Origin: JARLFX01 sp036404255
Lineage (GTDB): Bacteria; Acidobacteriota; Terriglobia; Terriglobales; Acidobacteriaceae
Assembly: GCA_036404255.1 (NCBI GenBank)
Contig: DASWOP010000065.1
Span: forward strand, 1 to 21,756
Direction: 5' to 3'
Length of the DNA: 21,756 nucleotides
Shown here: piece after piece, positions 6,460 through 14,806 of the stretch
Position numbering within the stretch: the stretch's first letter is position 1
How the letters are laid out: each line of letters opens with the position of its first letter
Position numbers and translations under genes: made by a program
The notes under the pieces: generated by a model
Seen by the model: the letters and a program-made list of their open reading frames with translations, nothing else
Told to the model about the DNA's origin: nothing
Database searches by the model: none

Positions 6460-8922
6460 CTAATCGAATAGCGGTGATCCCCCGATCTTTTGCTCCATCT
6501 TCCGTACCAGCTCTTCAAAGTCGTCCTTCGGTAACGGTCTGCTGAACAGGAAGCCCTGGAACGAATAACACCGCATTCGTGTCAGGAACCGCCGCTGCTC
6601 CTCCGTCTCCACACCTTCGGCAATCACCAACAGCCCAAGAGCGCGGCTCAGCGAAATGATTGTCTCTGCGATCGCTCCGCTGCCGGCATCCACCAGAATG
6701 TCCCGCACAAAGGAGCGGTCGATCTTCAACTGATCCAGCGGTAGTCGCTTCAGATAAGTCAGCGATGAATATCCAGTCCCAAAATCATCCAGCGAAAACT
6801 TCACGCCGTGCATTCGCAGCGCTGTCATCTTAGCGATGACCTCATCCACCTTGTCCACCACTACGCTTTCGGTCAGTTCCAGTCGTAGGTTCTGCGGATT
6901 CGCTCCTGTCCGTTCCAGCACTGCCAGCACCTGTTCTACAAAATTTGTCTGGCGCAACTGTCGCGCGCTGATGTTTACCGCCACCGTAATGTGTGCCAGC
7001 TCATTGCTCGTGGCCCAAATCGCAAGCTGTGTACAGGCTGTTTCCAATACCCAGTCTCCCAGTGGAAGAATCAGCCCCGTCTCTTCCGCCGAAGGAATAA
7101 ACTCCGACGGCGGCAGCAGACCGCGCTTAGGATGGTTCCACCTCAGCAGCGCCTCTGCTCCGTTCACGTCAGAGTGGTTCAGTTGCGGCTGGTAGTACAG
7201 CACGAATTGTCCCTCATGAATTGCGTTGCGCAGCTCTTCTTCCAGCGCGGCCCGCGCATTGACCGCCGCCTGTAGTGCCGGCGCAAAAAACCGCATCGTG
7301 TTTCGTCCTGCAGCTTTCGCTTGGTACATTGCAATGTCAGCTTGCTTCAGCACCTCGTCCATCGATTGGCTCTGGTTCCCGAAGAGAGTAATCCCAATGC
7401 TCGATGTGCCGCGATGCTCCCGGCGGTTGAGCAGGTAAGGCTCCGCCACTGCTCCCAGTATCTTTTCTGCCACAACTCTGGCCTGTGACGCTGCATCCTC
7501 CGGCACCACGCTCAAGTCTTCCAGTATCACCACAAACTCATCGCCGCCGAACCGGGCCACCGTATCAGTCTCGCGCACGCACAGGCTCAATCGCCGAGCC
7601 ACCTCCTGTAGTTGCAGATCGCCCACCGGATGCCCCAGCGTGTCGTTCAGCATCTTGAAGTCATCCAGATCCACAAAGAGCAGCGCATGCTGGCAATTGC
7701 TCCGCCCGCTGGCAGCCTGCGCCTGACCTAACCGGTCCAATAGCAGCCGGCGGTTCGGAAGGCCCGTCAACATATCGTAAAAAGCGAGATGCCGTATCTC
7801 ATCCTCGGCTAGCTTCGCCTCAGACACATCTCGCGTGACGGACAGAATACAGAGTTCGCCTTCAAGTTCAATCACCGATGCCGATATCTGCCCCCATAGC
7901 ACCTGCCCATTGCGCTTCTGAAACTGCACTTCCATATCGCGGCAGCATCGGTGCTGCCGCAGCTCTTCCACCATCTTCATCCGATCCAGCGGGTTCTTCC
8001 ATATCTCCAGTTCCAGTGATGTTCGCCCGAGCACCTCCTCACGGCTAAAGCCCATGATGCGAAGAAACGCATCGTTCACATCGATATATCGGCCATCGCT
8101 CAGGCGATTGATATTAATCGCGTCCAGACTCGTCTGGAATGCGCTCCGGTAACGGTCTTCGCTCTCGCGCAATTCCTCTTCCGCCCGCTTCCGCTCGGAG
8201 ATGTCTTCCACAAACCCATCGATGCAGGTCTCGCCATTCTCTTCTCTTACCAGGCGGCAACTCAGGGCCACCCAGATCAGATTGCCATCCTGCCGTTTGA
8301 ACTGGCATTCCAGACCCTGCACCGATCCGGCTTCTTCCAATTGCTTCAATAGTTTTACGCGTTCGTCGAGATCGACCCATATCTCACGCGCGGTGATCGC
8401 CACTACCGCCTTGTCTGGGGAGAGATCGTATCCCAGCATCCGTAGCAGCGCCCTGTTTACCACCAGCAGCTTGCCATCCAGAGAGGTGCGATACACGCCT
8501 TCAATAGCGCCATCGAATATTGCTCGATACTTTTTCTCTACTTCCAGCAGTGCGTGCTCCGCGATCTTCCAGTGGGTTATGTCTCTGGCAAAGGCAGCGA
8601 TGCCGCGGACCTTCTCTGCCACCAGCATGAGATTCAAAACCACTTCCAGGATGCGGCCATCCGGCATGTTAAGTTCGGTACATACGTGCCCCTCACTCAA
8701 CGCGCGCTCATACAGCGCTGGCCATATCGCTGCAACCTCTGGCGGCATAATTTCAGCAGCCCGTTTCCCCAGGGCCGGCGCGACTCCAAATCGATCGGCA
8801 ATATCCCGCTGCAGGGCGCCGTTAAAAGTCAGCAGTCTGTAGTCCAGATCCACAGACCAGATGAAGTCCTGCGAACTCTCGATCAACGCCGACAGATCTG
8901 CAACTGCAACCTCTGGGCCCAT
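6460..8922 (-). CDS. PAS-PAS-PAS-GGDEF-EAL cyclic-di-GMP signalling protein
   Basis: An 820-residue soluble-looking protein with no signal or membrane segment. Three PAS sensor domains (about 9-115, 125-245 and 255-370) each end in a recognisable DIT/DIS/DVS linker. A GGDEF domain follows, from DMLTGLPNRR at about 383, with intact active site GGDEF at 459-463 and an intact RxxD product-inhibition site (RETD, 450-453). The EAL domain has EALLRW (Glu590), LELTES, DDFGTGYSSL (Asp712/713), LKIDRSF and EGVE (about 769), so it looks catalytically competent. Such proteins make and degrade c-di-GMP, with PAS input setting the balance. The ATG at 8922 begins just before the first PAS; the purine-rich AAAGAG upstream is a modest binding site. 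It stands alone, convergent with GH28. Which activity dominates cannot be read from sequence. Confidence 0.95.
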   Translation of the reverse strand: MGPEVAVADLSALIESSQDFIWSVDLDYRLLTFNGALQRDIADRFGVAPALGKRAAEIMPPEVAAIWPALYERALSEGHVCTELNMPDGRILEVVLNLMLVAEKVRGIAAFARDITHWKIAEHALLEVEKKYRAIFDGAIEGVYRTSLDGKLLVVNRALLRMLGYDLSPDKAVVAITAREIWVDLDERVKLLKQLEEAGSVQGLECQFKRQDGNLIWVALSCRLVREENGETCIDGFVEDISERKRAEEELRESEDRYRSAFQTSLDAININRLSDGRYIDVNDAFLRIMGFSREEVLGRTSLELEIWKNPLDRMKMVEELRQHRCCRDMEVQFQKRNGQVLWGQISASVIELEGELCILSVTRDVSEAKLAEDEIRHLAFYDMLTGLPNRRLLLDRLGQAQAASGRSNCQHALLFVDLDDFKMLNDTLGHPVGDLQLQEVARRLSLCVRETDTVARFGGDEFVVILEDLSVVPEDAASQARVVAEKILGAVAEPYLLNRREHRGTSSIGITLFGNQSQSMDEVLKQADIAMYQAKAAGRNTMRFFAPALQAAVNARAALEEELRNAIHEGQFVLYYQPQLNHSDVNGAEALLRWNHPKRGLLPPSEFIPSAEETGLILPLGDWVLETACTQLAIWATSNELAHITVAVNISARQLRQTNFVEQVLAVLERTGANPQNLRLELTESVVVDKVDEVIAKMTALRMHGVKFSLDDFGTGYSSLTYLKRLPLDQLKIDRSFVRDILVDAGSGAIAETIISLSRALGLLVIAEGVETEEQRRFLTRMRCYSFQGFLFSRPLPKDDFEELVRKMEQKIGGSPLFD

Positions 8923-9144
8923 GTCGTCTCTTTCGCGTTGAAGCGTCTCGCAGGTATTTCCCCGCTCTCAGTTCCAGATCACGGTGAAAATGCAGGAATG
9001 TACTTGGATCGAGTATCCCGGATTGCAGATTTCCCAGTCTGTGACAAACATCACCAACCACCTATGGCAGCATCGTCGGCAATTCCCCCGATCATAGACA
9101 GCCTAAATGCCTGACTATGCTACATAACTTCGCTGTTAAATACG

Positions 9145-9170
9145 GAAGGCCCGCTCATGAGCGGGCCTTC
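9145..9170 (-). terminator. Perfect 26-bp palindrome, terminator of the subtilase gene
   Basis: GAAGGCCCGCTCA and TGAGCGGGCCTTC form a perfect inverted repeat with no spacer, folding as an 11-bp GC-rich stem with a 4-nt loop, 18 nt beyond the subtilase stop. On the minus strand it is followed by CGTATTTAAC, a weak U-run. Probably an intrinsic terminator. Confidence 0.7.
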
Positions 9171-9188
9171 TGCAGTCGTTGATTTGAG

Positions 9189-11261
9189 TTAGAACTCCAA
9201 CGGAGCCGAAGCGCCCCAGAGTGCTGTTGCACCCCACAGGGCAGTTGCACCCCACAGTGCTGTTGAGCTTTGCGGAGTTGCAGCACCCCACAATGCAGTC
9301 GCGCCCCATAGAGCGGTATTGGCATTGGTTGTATCTGCACCCCAAAGAGCGGTTGCACCCCATAAGGCAGTCGCGCCCCACAGTGCAGTGTTTGCGTTTG
9401 GCGAACCCGCACCCCACAGTGCTGTGTTCCCGTTGGTTGAGCCCGCGCCCCAGAGTGCTGTTGCGCCCCATAGAGCGGTTGCAGCCTCAGGAGTACCGGC
9501 GCCCCACAATGCGGTTGCACCCCACAGTGCCGTGAAGCCGTTCGCATCGTTCGCGCCCCAGAGTGCAGTCGCACCCCAAAGAGCAGTAGCGCCCCACAAT
9601 GCGGTGGATCCGCTGGTCGAACCCGCACCCCACAGGGCCGTGTTGCTGAACGCGTTGGCTCCGTACACATTCGATGCACCCCAGAGAGCGGTTGCACCCC
9701 ACAGAGCCGTTGCATCCGTCACCAGGTAGGTGTTGCCCGAAGCCGCATCGTAGGTCGCAATCGGCGACATCGCTGTCCCCGCCGGAACCTTCGTCTTCTT
9801 CGCTGCGGTCAGCGCCGCATTCACATCCAGATAGCCTGCGCCAATCGTGAAGATGTCGTAGTTTGCCGTGTACGTAATACCGTTATCGCTCACGCTGCTC
9901 GTCTGCGGAAAGTTGCTGCGGTTCGCAGTCGACATCAGCAGTGCCTTCACCTGGTCCGGTGTCAGCGAAGGATTAGCCTGTAGCAGCAATGCCACAGAGC
10001 CGCTCGTCACGCCGGCTGCCATGCTGGTTCCGCTCAGCGGGAAGTAATCCGCGGAAACCTTGTTGGCATCACCCGTGCTTACGTAGAAGCCATTCCGGGT
10101 CACGAACGTCGGATTCTCCGCCGACAGCAGGTCGCCATTAAACTTCAGGCTCACCACCAGATTGCCCGGTGCAACAATGTCCGGCTTTGACACGTGATCG
10201 ATAAAGCTTGGCCCCTTCGAGCTGTAGCTTGCGATCAGATCGTCGTTGATGCCAGCCGTGCCCATCGTGCGCATCGCGCCTACCGTGATGACGTAAGGAT
10301 CATTGCCCGGGGCTTCCACCGTGCCGTAGCCTTCGCCATTCAGTGCCAGGTCGCGACCGTTATTACCGGCTGCCACCACCACCACAATGCCTGCCTTCCA
10401 TGCCTGCTCTACAGCCTGGCACAACGGATCCTGCGTATAGCTCTCATAGATCGGACGGCCAAGCGACAGGTTCAGCACCTTGATGTTGTATTTGGCCTTC
10501 AGCGAGATGGCTGCTTCAATCGCCGCGATTACGCTGGAGTCCGTACCCGAACCGTTCGAGTCCAGCGCCTTCAGGCTGATCAGCTTCGCGTTGGGCGCCA
10601 CACCGGAGAATGTACGGAAGTACTTCCAGCCGGTGGAGTCCGCACCATTGCCGGCAATCAGCCCGGCCACGTGTGTGCCATGGCCATACTGGTCATACCG
10701 GTTGCCGGGAACAAAACTTGCGCTGAATACCAGGCGGCTCTTATCCCCATGAGCTGCACCCAGATCGTCCACTGGGTTGATGCCGCTATCCACTACGGCA
10801 ACGCCAATGCCCGTTCCGTCATATCCCTGCGCCCACACAGCCGGCGCATTGATCGGCTCGGTCGTATACTCCGCAGCGGTAATGTTCACCGCCTCGCGCG
10901 CGCCCACAGGGCGGTCCAGCGAGATATATGCAACGTTGGGATCGTTAGAGAGGTCATCTAGCGACGACGCCGGCACATCAGCTGATGCGCTTCGAATCGA
11001 ATGCAGCCAGCCGCGATGCGCACCGCCGTGGGCAGCGATCTTGTTTACATCTGTGGTGCCAGGATCATGTTTGTACTGAATGATGACGGGCAGTGTCTGA
11101 GTTGCCGACGACGCTTGTGAACTCTGAGCGGCCTGCGCGGACTCAATATCTTTCGAGAGCTTGGGGTTATGACGGTGATCTGTAGCAAAACCGGCCGCAG
11201 TCATGGAAAGAAGCACTGCAAAGCCCAGGCTCAATTTGAGCACACGAATCTTGTGAATCAT
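9189..11261 (-). CDS. Secreted S8 subtilisin-like serine protease with TALWGA C-terminal repeats
   Basis: A 690-residue preproenzyme. A signal peptide (about 1-26, ending GFA|TD) is followed by an I9-like propeptide (about 55-120, from VIIQYKHD to VAYISLDRP). The subtilase domain carries the complete triad: Asp158 in VAVVDSG, His194 in GHGTHVAG and Ser413 in GTSMAAG, with AAGNNG supplying the oxyanion Asn. Subtilases are extracellular endopeptidases. Residues 518-684 consist of 19 exact TALWGA hexapeptides, seven linkers of exactly six residues and one 11-residue degenerate unit (SNVYGANAFSN), ending SAPLEF. The repeat tail is a probable surface-binding or assembly module; its function is not known to me. 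Synonymous codons differ between copies, so the repeat is kept at the protein level. GGAGG at 11271-11275, 9 nt before the ATG, fixes the start. The gene is monocistronic between two intergenic spacers. Confidence 0.94.
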   Translation of the reverse strand: MIHKIRVLKLSLGFAVLLSMTAAGFATDHRHNPKLSKDIESAQAAQSSQASSATQTLPVIIQYKHDPGTTDVNKIAAHGGAHRGWLHSIRSASADVPASSLDDLSNDPNVAYISLDRPVGAREAVNITAAEYTTEPINAPAVWAQGYDGTGIGVAVVDSGINPVDDLGAAHGDKSRLVFSASFVPGNRYDQYGHGTHVAGLIAGNGADSTGWKYFRTFSGVAPNAKLISLKALDSNGSGTDSSVIAAIEAAISLKAKYNIKVLNLSLGRPIYESYTQDPLCQAVEQAWKAGIVVVVAAGNNGRDLALNGEGYGTVEAPGNDPYVITVGAMRTMGTAGINDDLIASYSSKGPSFIDHVSKPDIVAPGNLVVSLKFNGDLLSAENPTFVTRNGFYVSTGDANKVSADYFPLSGTSMAAGVTSGSVALLLQANPSLTPDQVKALLMSTANRSNFPQTSSVSDNGITYTANYDIFTIGAGYLDVNAALTAAKKTKVPAGTAMSPIATYDAASGNTYLVTDATALWGATALWGASNVYGANAFSNTALWGAGSTSGSTALWGATALWGATALWGANDANGFTALWGATALWGAGTPEAATALWGATALWGAGSTNGNTALWGAGSPNANTALWGATALWGATALWGADTTNANTALWGATALWGAATPQSSTALWGATALWGATALWGASAPLEF
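9210..9710 (-). repeat. TALWGA hexapeptide-coding repeat array (18-bp units)
   Basis: About 500 bp coding 19 copies of TALWGA plus linkers, almost all in strict six-residue register. TGG (Trp) is invariant, while Thr, Ala, Leu and Gly codons vary among synonyms (for example GCC/GCA/GCT and CTG/CTC). This shows old duplications held by selection on the peptide rather than recent slippage. Confidence 0.93.
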
Positions 11262-11554
11262 TGGATGTAGCCTCCGAAGTGCAAAGATCCTGGGTAGAGA
11301 AAGTATTGCAAATGTGCACTACGCACAAAAATAATCACTTACATGTCTAGAGGACTACTTTTTATGTTTTGCTAAGTGGCGGAATAATACCGCTCCGAGT
11401 CCAATTCCCGCAAGAAGTCATCTCTCATGCTACGTAAAAACCAGCACAGTGAAATGCAACTCAAGTTGTAATAGGGCCCTTGTTGCCTATTCTAGCTGCC
11501 AATCCCACAAAAGTGTTATCTAACAGAATAATTTTTTAACCACCCAGAAAAGGA

Positions 11555-12385
11555 TCAGATATCTCTTGCCTGTTTCCAGGGCCTGATCGCCCTCCGGTGC
11601 TCCAGCAACACCGCCGCCGGAACCGGTAGAGCCCCCAGCAGACAAAGTGTCGCCGGGTGGCACGCCTCCTCTATCTCACCCACCCCTAGACATTCCACAA
11701 TTCTGCCTTCATCCAGCACCGCCACCCGGCTGCAGAGTTGCAGTACCGAAACCAAATCGTGGGAGATATACAGCAGCGCCGTACCATGGTTTTGATTCAA
11801 TTGAATCAATAACTTGACAATCTCCGCCTGGGTCACAGGATCCAGTGCGCTCGTCGGCTCATCCGCAATCAGGATTGCTGGCTGGTGCAGCAGAGCCAGT
11901 GCGATCAGCACTCGCTGCGCCTGCCCCACGCTGATCTGCCTTGGCTTCCGCCGCAGAAACTCCGCGTCCGCCGGCAGCTGCACCTCTGGCAGCAACTCCG
12001 CCAGCCGCGCATCCAGCGCCACGCGCCCACTACGTTCATGTGCCTTCCATGCCTCGTCAAAGTGCGCCCGCAACGTCACCGCCCCGTTTAGCGCCGTCAT
12101 CGGGCTCTGCGGAATCAGCGCCACCTGCTTCCCCCGGATACGTCGCGCCTCCCGCCCCGGCATGGTCAACAGGTTCTGCCCGCCGATAAGGACCTCACCC
12201 TTCACCTTGCCACCGCGCCAATCCAGCAATCCCAGCAGCGCCAGCACGAGCGTCGTCTTACCCGCTCCGCTGGTTCCGATCAGCCCAAGGGATTCCCCCG
12301 CGAACAATTCAAACTGCACATCCCGTAGCACCGCCTGTTTGCCATACTCTGCCTGCAGATGCACCTGCAGAATTGCCTCACTCAT
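11555..12385 (-). CDS. Dpp/Opp-type ABC transporter ATP-binding protein with atypical signature motif
   Basis: A 276-residue cytoplasmic ATPase, the last gene of the operon. The start at 12385 forms an ATGA overlap with the stop of the binding-protein gene and has AAAGG upstream; an in-frame ATG 36 nt earlier lies inside that gene and is less likely. Walker A is GTSGAGKTT, the Q-loop is IPQSP, Walker B is ILIADEP and the H-loop is ISHD. The ABC signature reads ISVGQAQR instead of LSGGQ, with Val replacing a conserved Gly. The C-terminus has a short HPATLCLLGALPVP stretch like the oligo_HPY tail of DppD/OppD. It should power import of a peptide or similar solute through the two permeases. Dpp/Opp systems normally have two ATPases; only this one is in the operon, so it may act as a homodimer or borrow a partner. 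Confidence 0.92.
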   Translation of the reverse strand: MSEAILQVHLQAEYGKQAVLRDVQFELFAGESLGLIGTSGAGKTTLVLALLGLLDWRGGKVKGEVLIGGQNLLTMPGREARRIRGKQVALIPQSPMTALNGAVTLRAHFDEAWKAHERSGRVALDARLAELLPEVQLPADAEFLRRKPRQISVGQAQRVLIALALLHQPAILIADEPTSALDPVTQAEIVKLLIQLNQNHGTALLYISHDLVSVLQLCSRVAVLDEGRIVECLGVGEIEEACHPATLCLLGALPVPAAVLLEHRRAIRPWKQARDI

Positions 12386-14016
12386 CGCTGCGCCTTTCGC
12401 CGAATCGAATCCACATTCCACACCAGCCCAGGTGAAAGCACCGCCGGACTGACCCCCACCAGCCGCTGTGAGATCGCGTCCAGCGCATTTGGATACACCA
12501 GGTAGATGAAGGGCTGCTCATCAGCCACGATCTGCTGTACCCGATCCACGGCCTGCTTCCGCACCCGATACACTGCACTCGTCGCCTGCAGCGTCATCTG
12601 TTTGTCGATCTCCGCCTCCCACGCCGTCGCCGGCGTCTTCTCAGACGGGTTCCACTGGTGATTTGGGGAACTGCTCAACCAGAGATTCATCATCGCATTC
12701 GGATCAGGCTCCACGTTAGAAAGTCCCAGCAGGCACGCTTCATAATCCTGCTTGTGCATCAGCCGTTCGATCAGCGCGGGAAAATCCAGCGTCACGATCG
12801 TCACCTGGATCCCAATCTGCGATAGATCCTGCTGGATCAGACTCGCCATCCTGGCCCGCGCTGCATTGCCAGCGTTTGTCACGATGGAAAACTTCACGGC
12901 GTGCCCACCTGAATCGTAAAGAAACGCTCCACTCATATGGAATCCCGCCGCAGCCAGCAGTTGCCTCGCCTCGCTCACACTCTCGTGCGGATACTTCAGC
13001 GTCCGGTTATGCCACACTGTATTTGCCGGGGAGATGAACGTGAATGCAGGCGTCGCATGGCCGCTGTATGCAATCCGCACCAGGTCCATGCGATGGATCG
13101 CCTGGCTCACCGCCACACGAAAACCTCGATTCTGAAACCACGCCTTTTCAAACTCCGGCAGTGGCGCGGCGTTCGCCTCGTTGAACCATAGCTGTTCCGT
13201 ATTCAGCGATGCGCCCAGGTCGCGCACCGACTGCGGCGTCTTATGCGCCAGCACGTTGAAGTACTCCGGCGAGAGCCCTTCAATTAGGTCGTACTCTCCG
13301 CGCTGAAAGAGCGCTATCTCTTGCTCGTGGTTATTTTGTATGTCCAGTCGTATCCCGCTCGCATACGGCAGTTGCGCACCCGTGCCATCGTGCCGCCAGT
13401 AATTTGGGTTTCGCGCCAGCCGAACATATTGACCACGCTTGTACTCCGCCATCACAAACGGCCCTGCCGTCACGCGACCCGTCGACGACCGGTTCGCCGG
13501 CTCAATCGCTATCTCGTCAAACACATGGTCTACACCGACAACGCGCTTCGCCAGCCGCACCACCACCGTCAACCGGTCCGGCGTTGCCACCGTCACCGCG
13601 TTCGGCACCAGAAATTCCTGCGCCACCGGAGCCTGCGTCTCTGGCGCCAGCACGCGGCGCAGCGACCAGGCCACATCGACCGAAGTCAGCGCACTCCCAT
13701 CAGAAAACCTCAGCCCGTTACGCAGCTTAAATGTCACCACTTTGCCGTCCGCGGAGATCGTGTAGCTTTCCGCCAGGTACGGCTCCGCCCTCTGCGTCTG
13801 CCGGTTCACCCGCAGCAGCACGCCGCCCGTCAGGTAGCGAACCTGCTCGGAGGCCGCCTCATCCACCTTTGCCGGATCAAACGTCTTCGGATCATATGGA
13901 ATTGCCCATACCAGTTCTCCTGGCCGTCTTGCTACAGTCTGTCCCATGGCTACAGTCGTGGTCAGTACTATCAGTACCGCAACAGACAAATAACGGACAG
14001 CCGAATAACTACGCAT
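12382..14016 (-). CDS. Family 5 extracellular solute-binding protein (peptide/nickel type)
   Basis: A 544-residue periplasmic binding protein of the DppA/OppA/NikA class. The start at 14016 gives a typical signal (RSYSAVRYLSVAVLIVLTT, cleaved near AMG|QT), has GAGG 6 nt upstream, and overlaps the permease stop by 8 nt; an earlier ATG at 14061 would put a Cys/Trp-rich tail before the signal. Family traits are visible: IPYDPKTFDPAKVDE near the mature N-terminus, LTGGVLLRV, AESYTISADGKVVTFKLRNGLRFSDG, TAGPFVM, YVRLARNPNYW, and FRVAVSQAIHRMDLV in the second lobe. These proteins capture oligopeptides, or in some cases nickel-chelates or sugars, and deliver them to the DppB/DppC channel. No lipobox is seen, so it is likely free in the periplasm. 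The ligand cannot be told from sequence. Confidence 0.92.
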   Translation of the reverse strand: MRSYSAVRYLSVAVLIVLTTTVAMGQTVARRPGELVWAIPYDPKTFDPAKVDEAASEQVRYLTGGVLLRVNRQTQRAEPYLAESYTISADGKVVTFKLRNGLRFSDGSALTSVDVAWSLRRVLAPETQAPVAQEFLVPNAVTVATPDRLTVVVRLAKRVVGVDHVFDEIAIEPANRSSTGRVTAGPFVMAEYKRGQYVRLARNPNYWRHDGTGAQLPYASGIRLDIQNNHEQEIALFQRGEYDLIEGLSPEYFNVLAHKTPQSVRDLGASLNTEQLWFNEANAAPLPEFEKAWFQNRGFRVAVSQAIHRMDLVRIAYSGHATPAFTFISPANTVWHNRTLKYPHESVSEARQLLAAAGFHMSGAFLYDSGGHAVKFSIVTNAGNAARARMASLIQQDLSQIGIQVTIVTLDFPALIERLMHKQDYEACLLGLSNVEPDPNAMMNLWLSSSPNHQWNPSEKTPATAWEAEIDKQMTLQATSAVYRVRKQAVDRVQQIVADEQPFIYLVYPNALDAISQRLVGVSPAVLSPGLVWNVDSIRRKAQR

Positions 14017-14806
14017 GTGTTTCCTCAGACGTGAAAGATTCCAATAACAGCAGCACCACAACCAGCAAAATGATCGGCAGATACACCCAATGCGATTGGG
14101 CCAGCAGCGCGGAGTTATCTAACTCCATCAACATGCTGCCCCAGGACGGTACCGGCTCGCCGATTCCCAATCCCAGCGCGCCCAGGTTCGCTTCTGCCAC
14201 GATAAATGCCGGCACGCAGATCAGGAACTGCGGCAGCAACAACGGCCGCAGATGGGGCACAATGTGCAGTCTCACAAGTTGCCGTGTCCGTAGTCCAGAC
14301 GCGTATCCCTGGATCACCCACTCCGCTGACCGAAGCGTTCTGGCCCCGCTGTAGATTGCGCGCGCGCAGGCCGGCCAACCCAGCGCCGCCAGCACCAGAA
14401 ACGTGATCACCGCCATCTGCATGGGAGAAGCCGTCAACGGCAGCAGCGACCGCGCCATCATCAGCAGAAACAGCCATGGCAGCGACAAAAATACATCGCT
14501 CACAAACATCAGCACGCCCGCCACTGGTGCCGGGCTGAACGCAGCCAGTAACCCCACCACTGCCGCAATCGCCGTTGTGATCGCAGCGGCCGCTGCCGCA
14601 CCGCCCAGCCCAATCAGCAACGCCGCTGCTACCCGCACCGTGCGGTCGCGGCCCAGTTCATCCGTCCCCGTCCAGTGCTGCGCCGTCGCTGGAACCATCG
14701 CCATCTCGCGATCCTGGTATGCGTAGCCATACTTCGAAGTCCACACCGCCAGTAGACTCACTACGATCAGCGCCAGCAGAATACCCGCCGCCACGCGCCG
14801 CCTCAT
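14009..14806 (-). CDS. ABC transporter permease, DppC/OppC type
   Basis: A 265-residue inner-membrane permease with about five or six hydrophobic segments. The N-terminal region carries the DppC/OppC hallmark HWTGTDELGRD before the first transport segment. The cytoplasmic EAA-type loop that docks on the ATPase reads ASGLRTRQLVRLHIVPHLRP. Near the C-terminus, ANLGALGLGIGEPVPSWGSML is the usual family ending. The ATG (14806) overlaps the TGA of the preceding permease in ATGA, so translation is likely coupled. With the DppB-type partner it forms the heterodimeric channel of a family-5 importer. Confidence 0.93.
   Translation of the reverse strand: MRRRVAAGILLALIVVSLLAVWTSKYGYAYQDREMAMVPATAQHWTGTDELGRDRTVRVAAALLIGLGGAAAAAAITTAIAAVVGLLAAFSPAPVAGVLMFVSDVFLSLPWLFLLMMARSLLPLTASPMQMAVITFLVLAALGWPACARAIYSGARTLRSAEWVIQGYASGLRTRQLVRLHIVPHLRPLLLPQFLICVPAFIVAEANLGALGLGIGEPVPSWGSMLMELDNSALLAQSHWVYLPIILLVVVLLLLESFTSEETHA

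Noticed and set aside
8554..9114. A 186-codon plus-strand open frame opposite the start of the PAS-GGDEF-EAL gene
   Set aside because: It overlaps the first PAS domain on the other strand and has no recognisable features.
9221..9729. Long plus-strand open frames rich in AP, PH and SAV repeats
   Set aside because: They are the antisense reading of the TALWGA array; its repetitive 18-bp codon pattern leaves all frames without stops.
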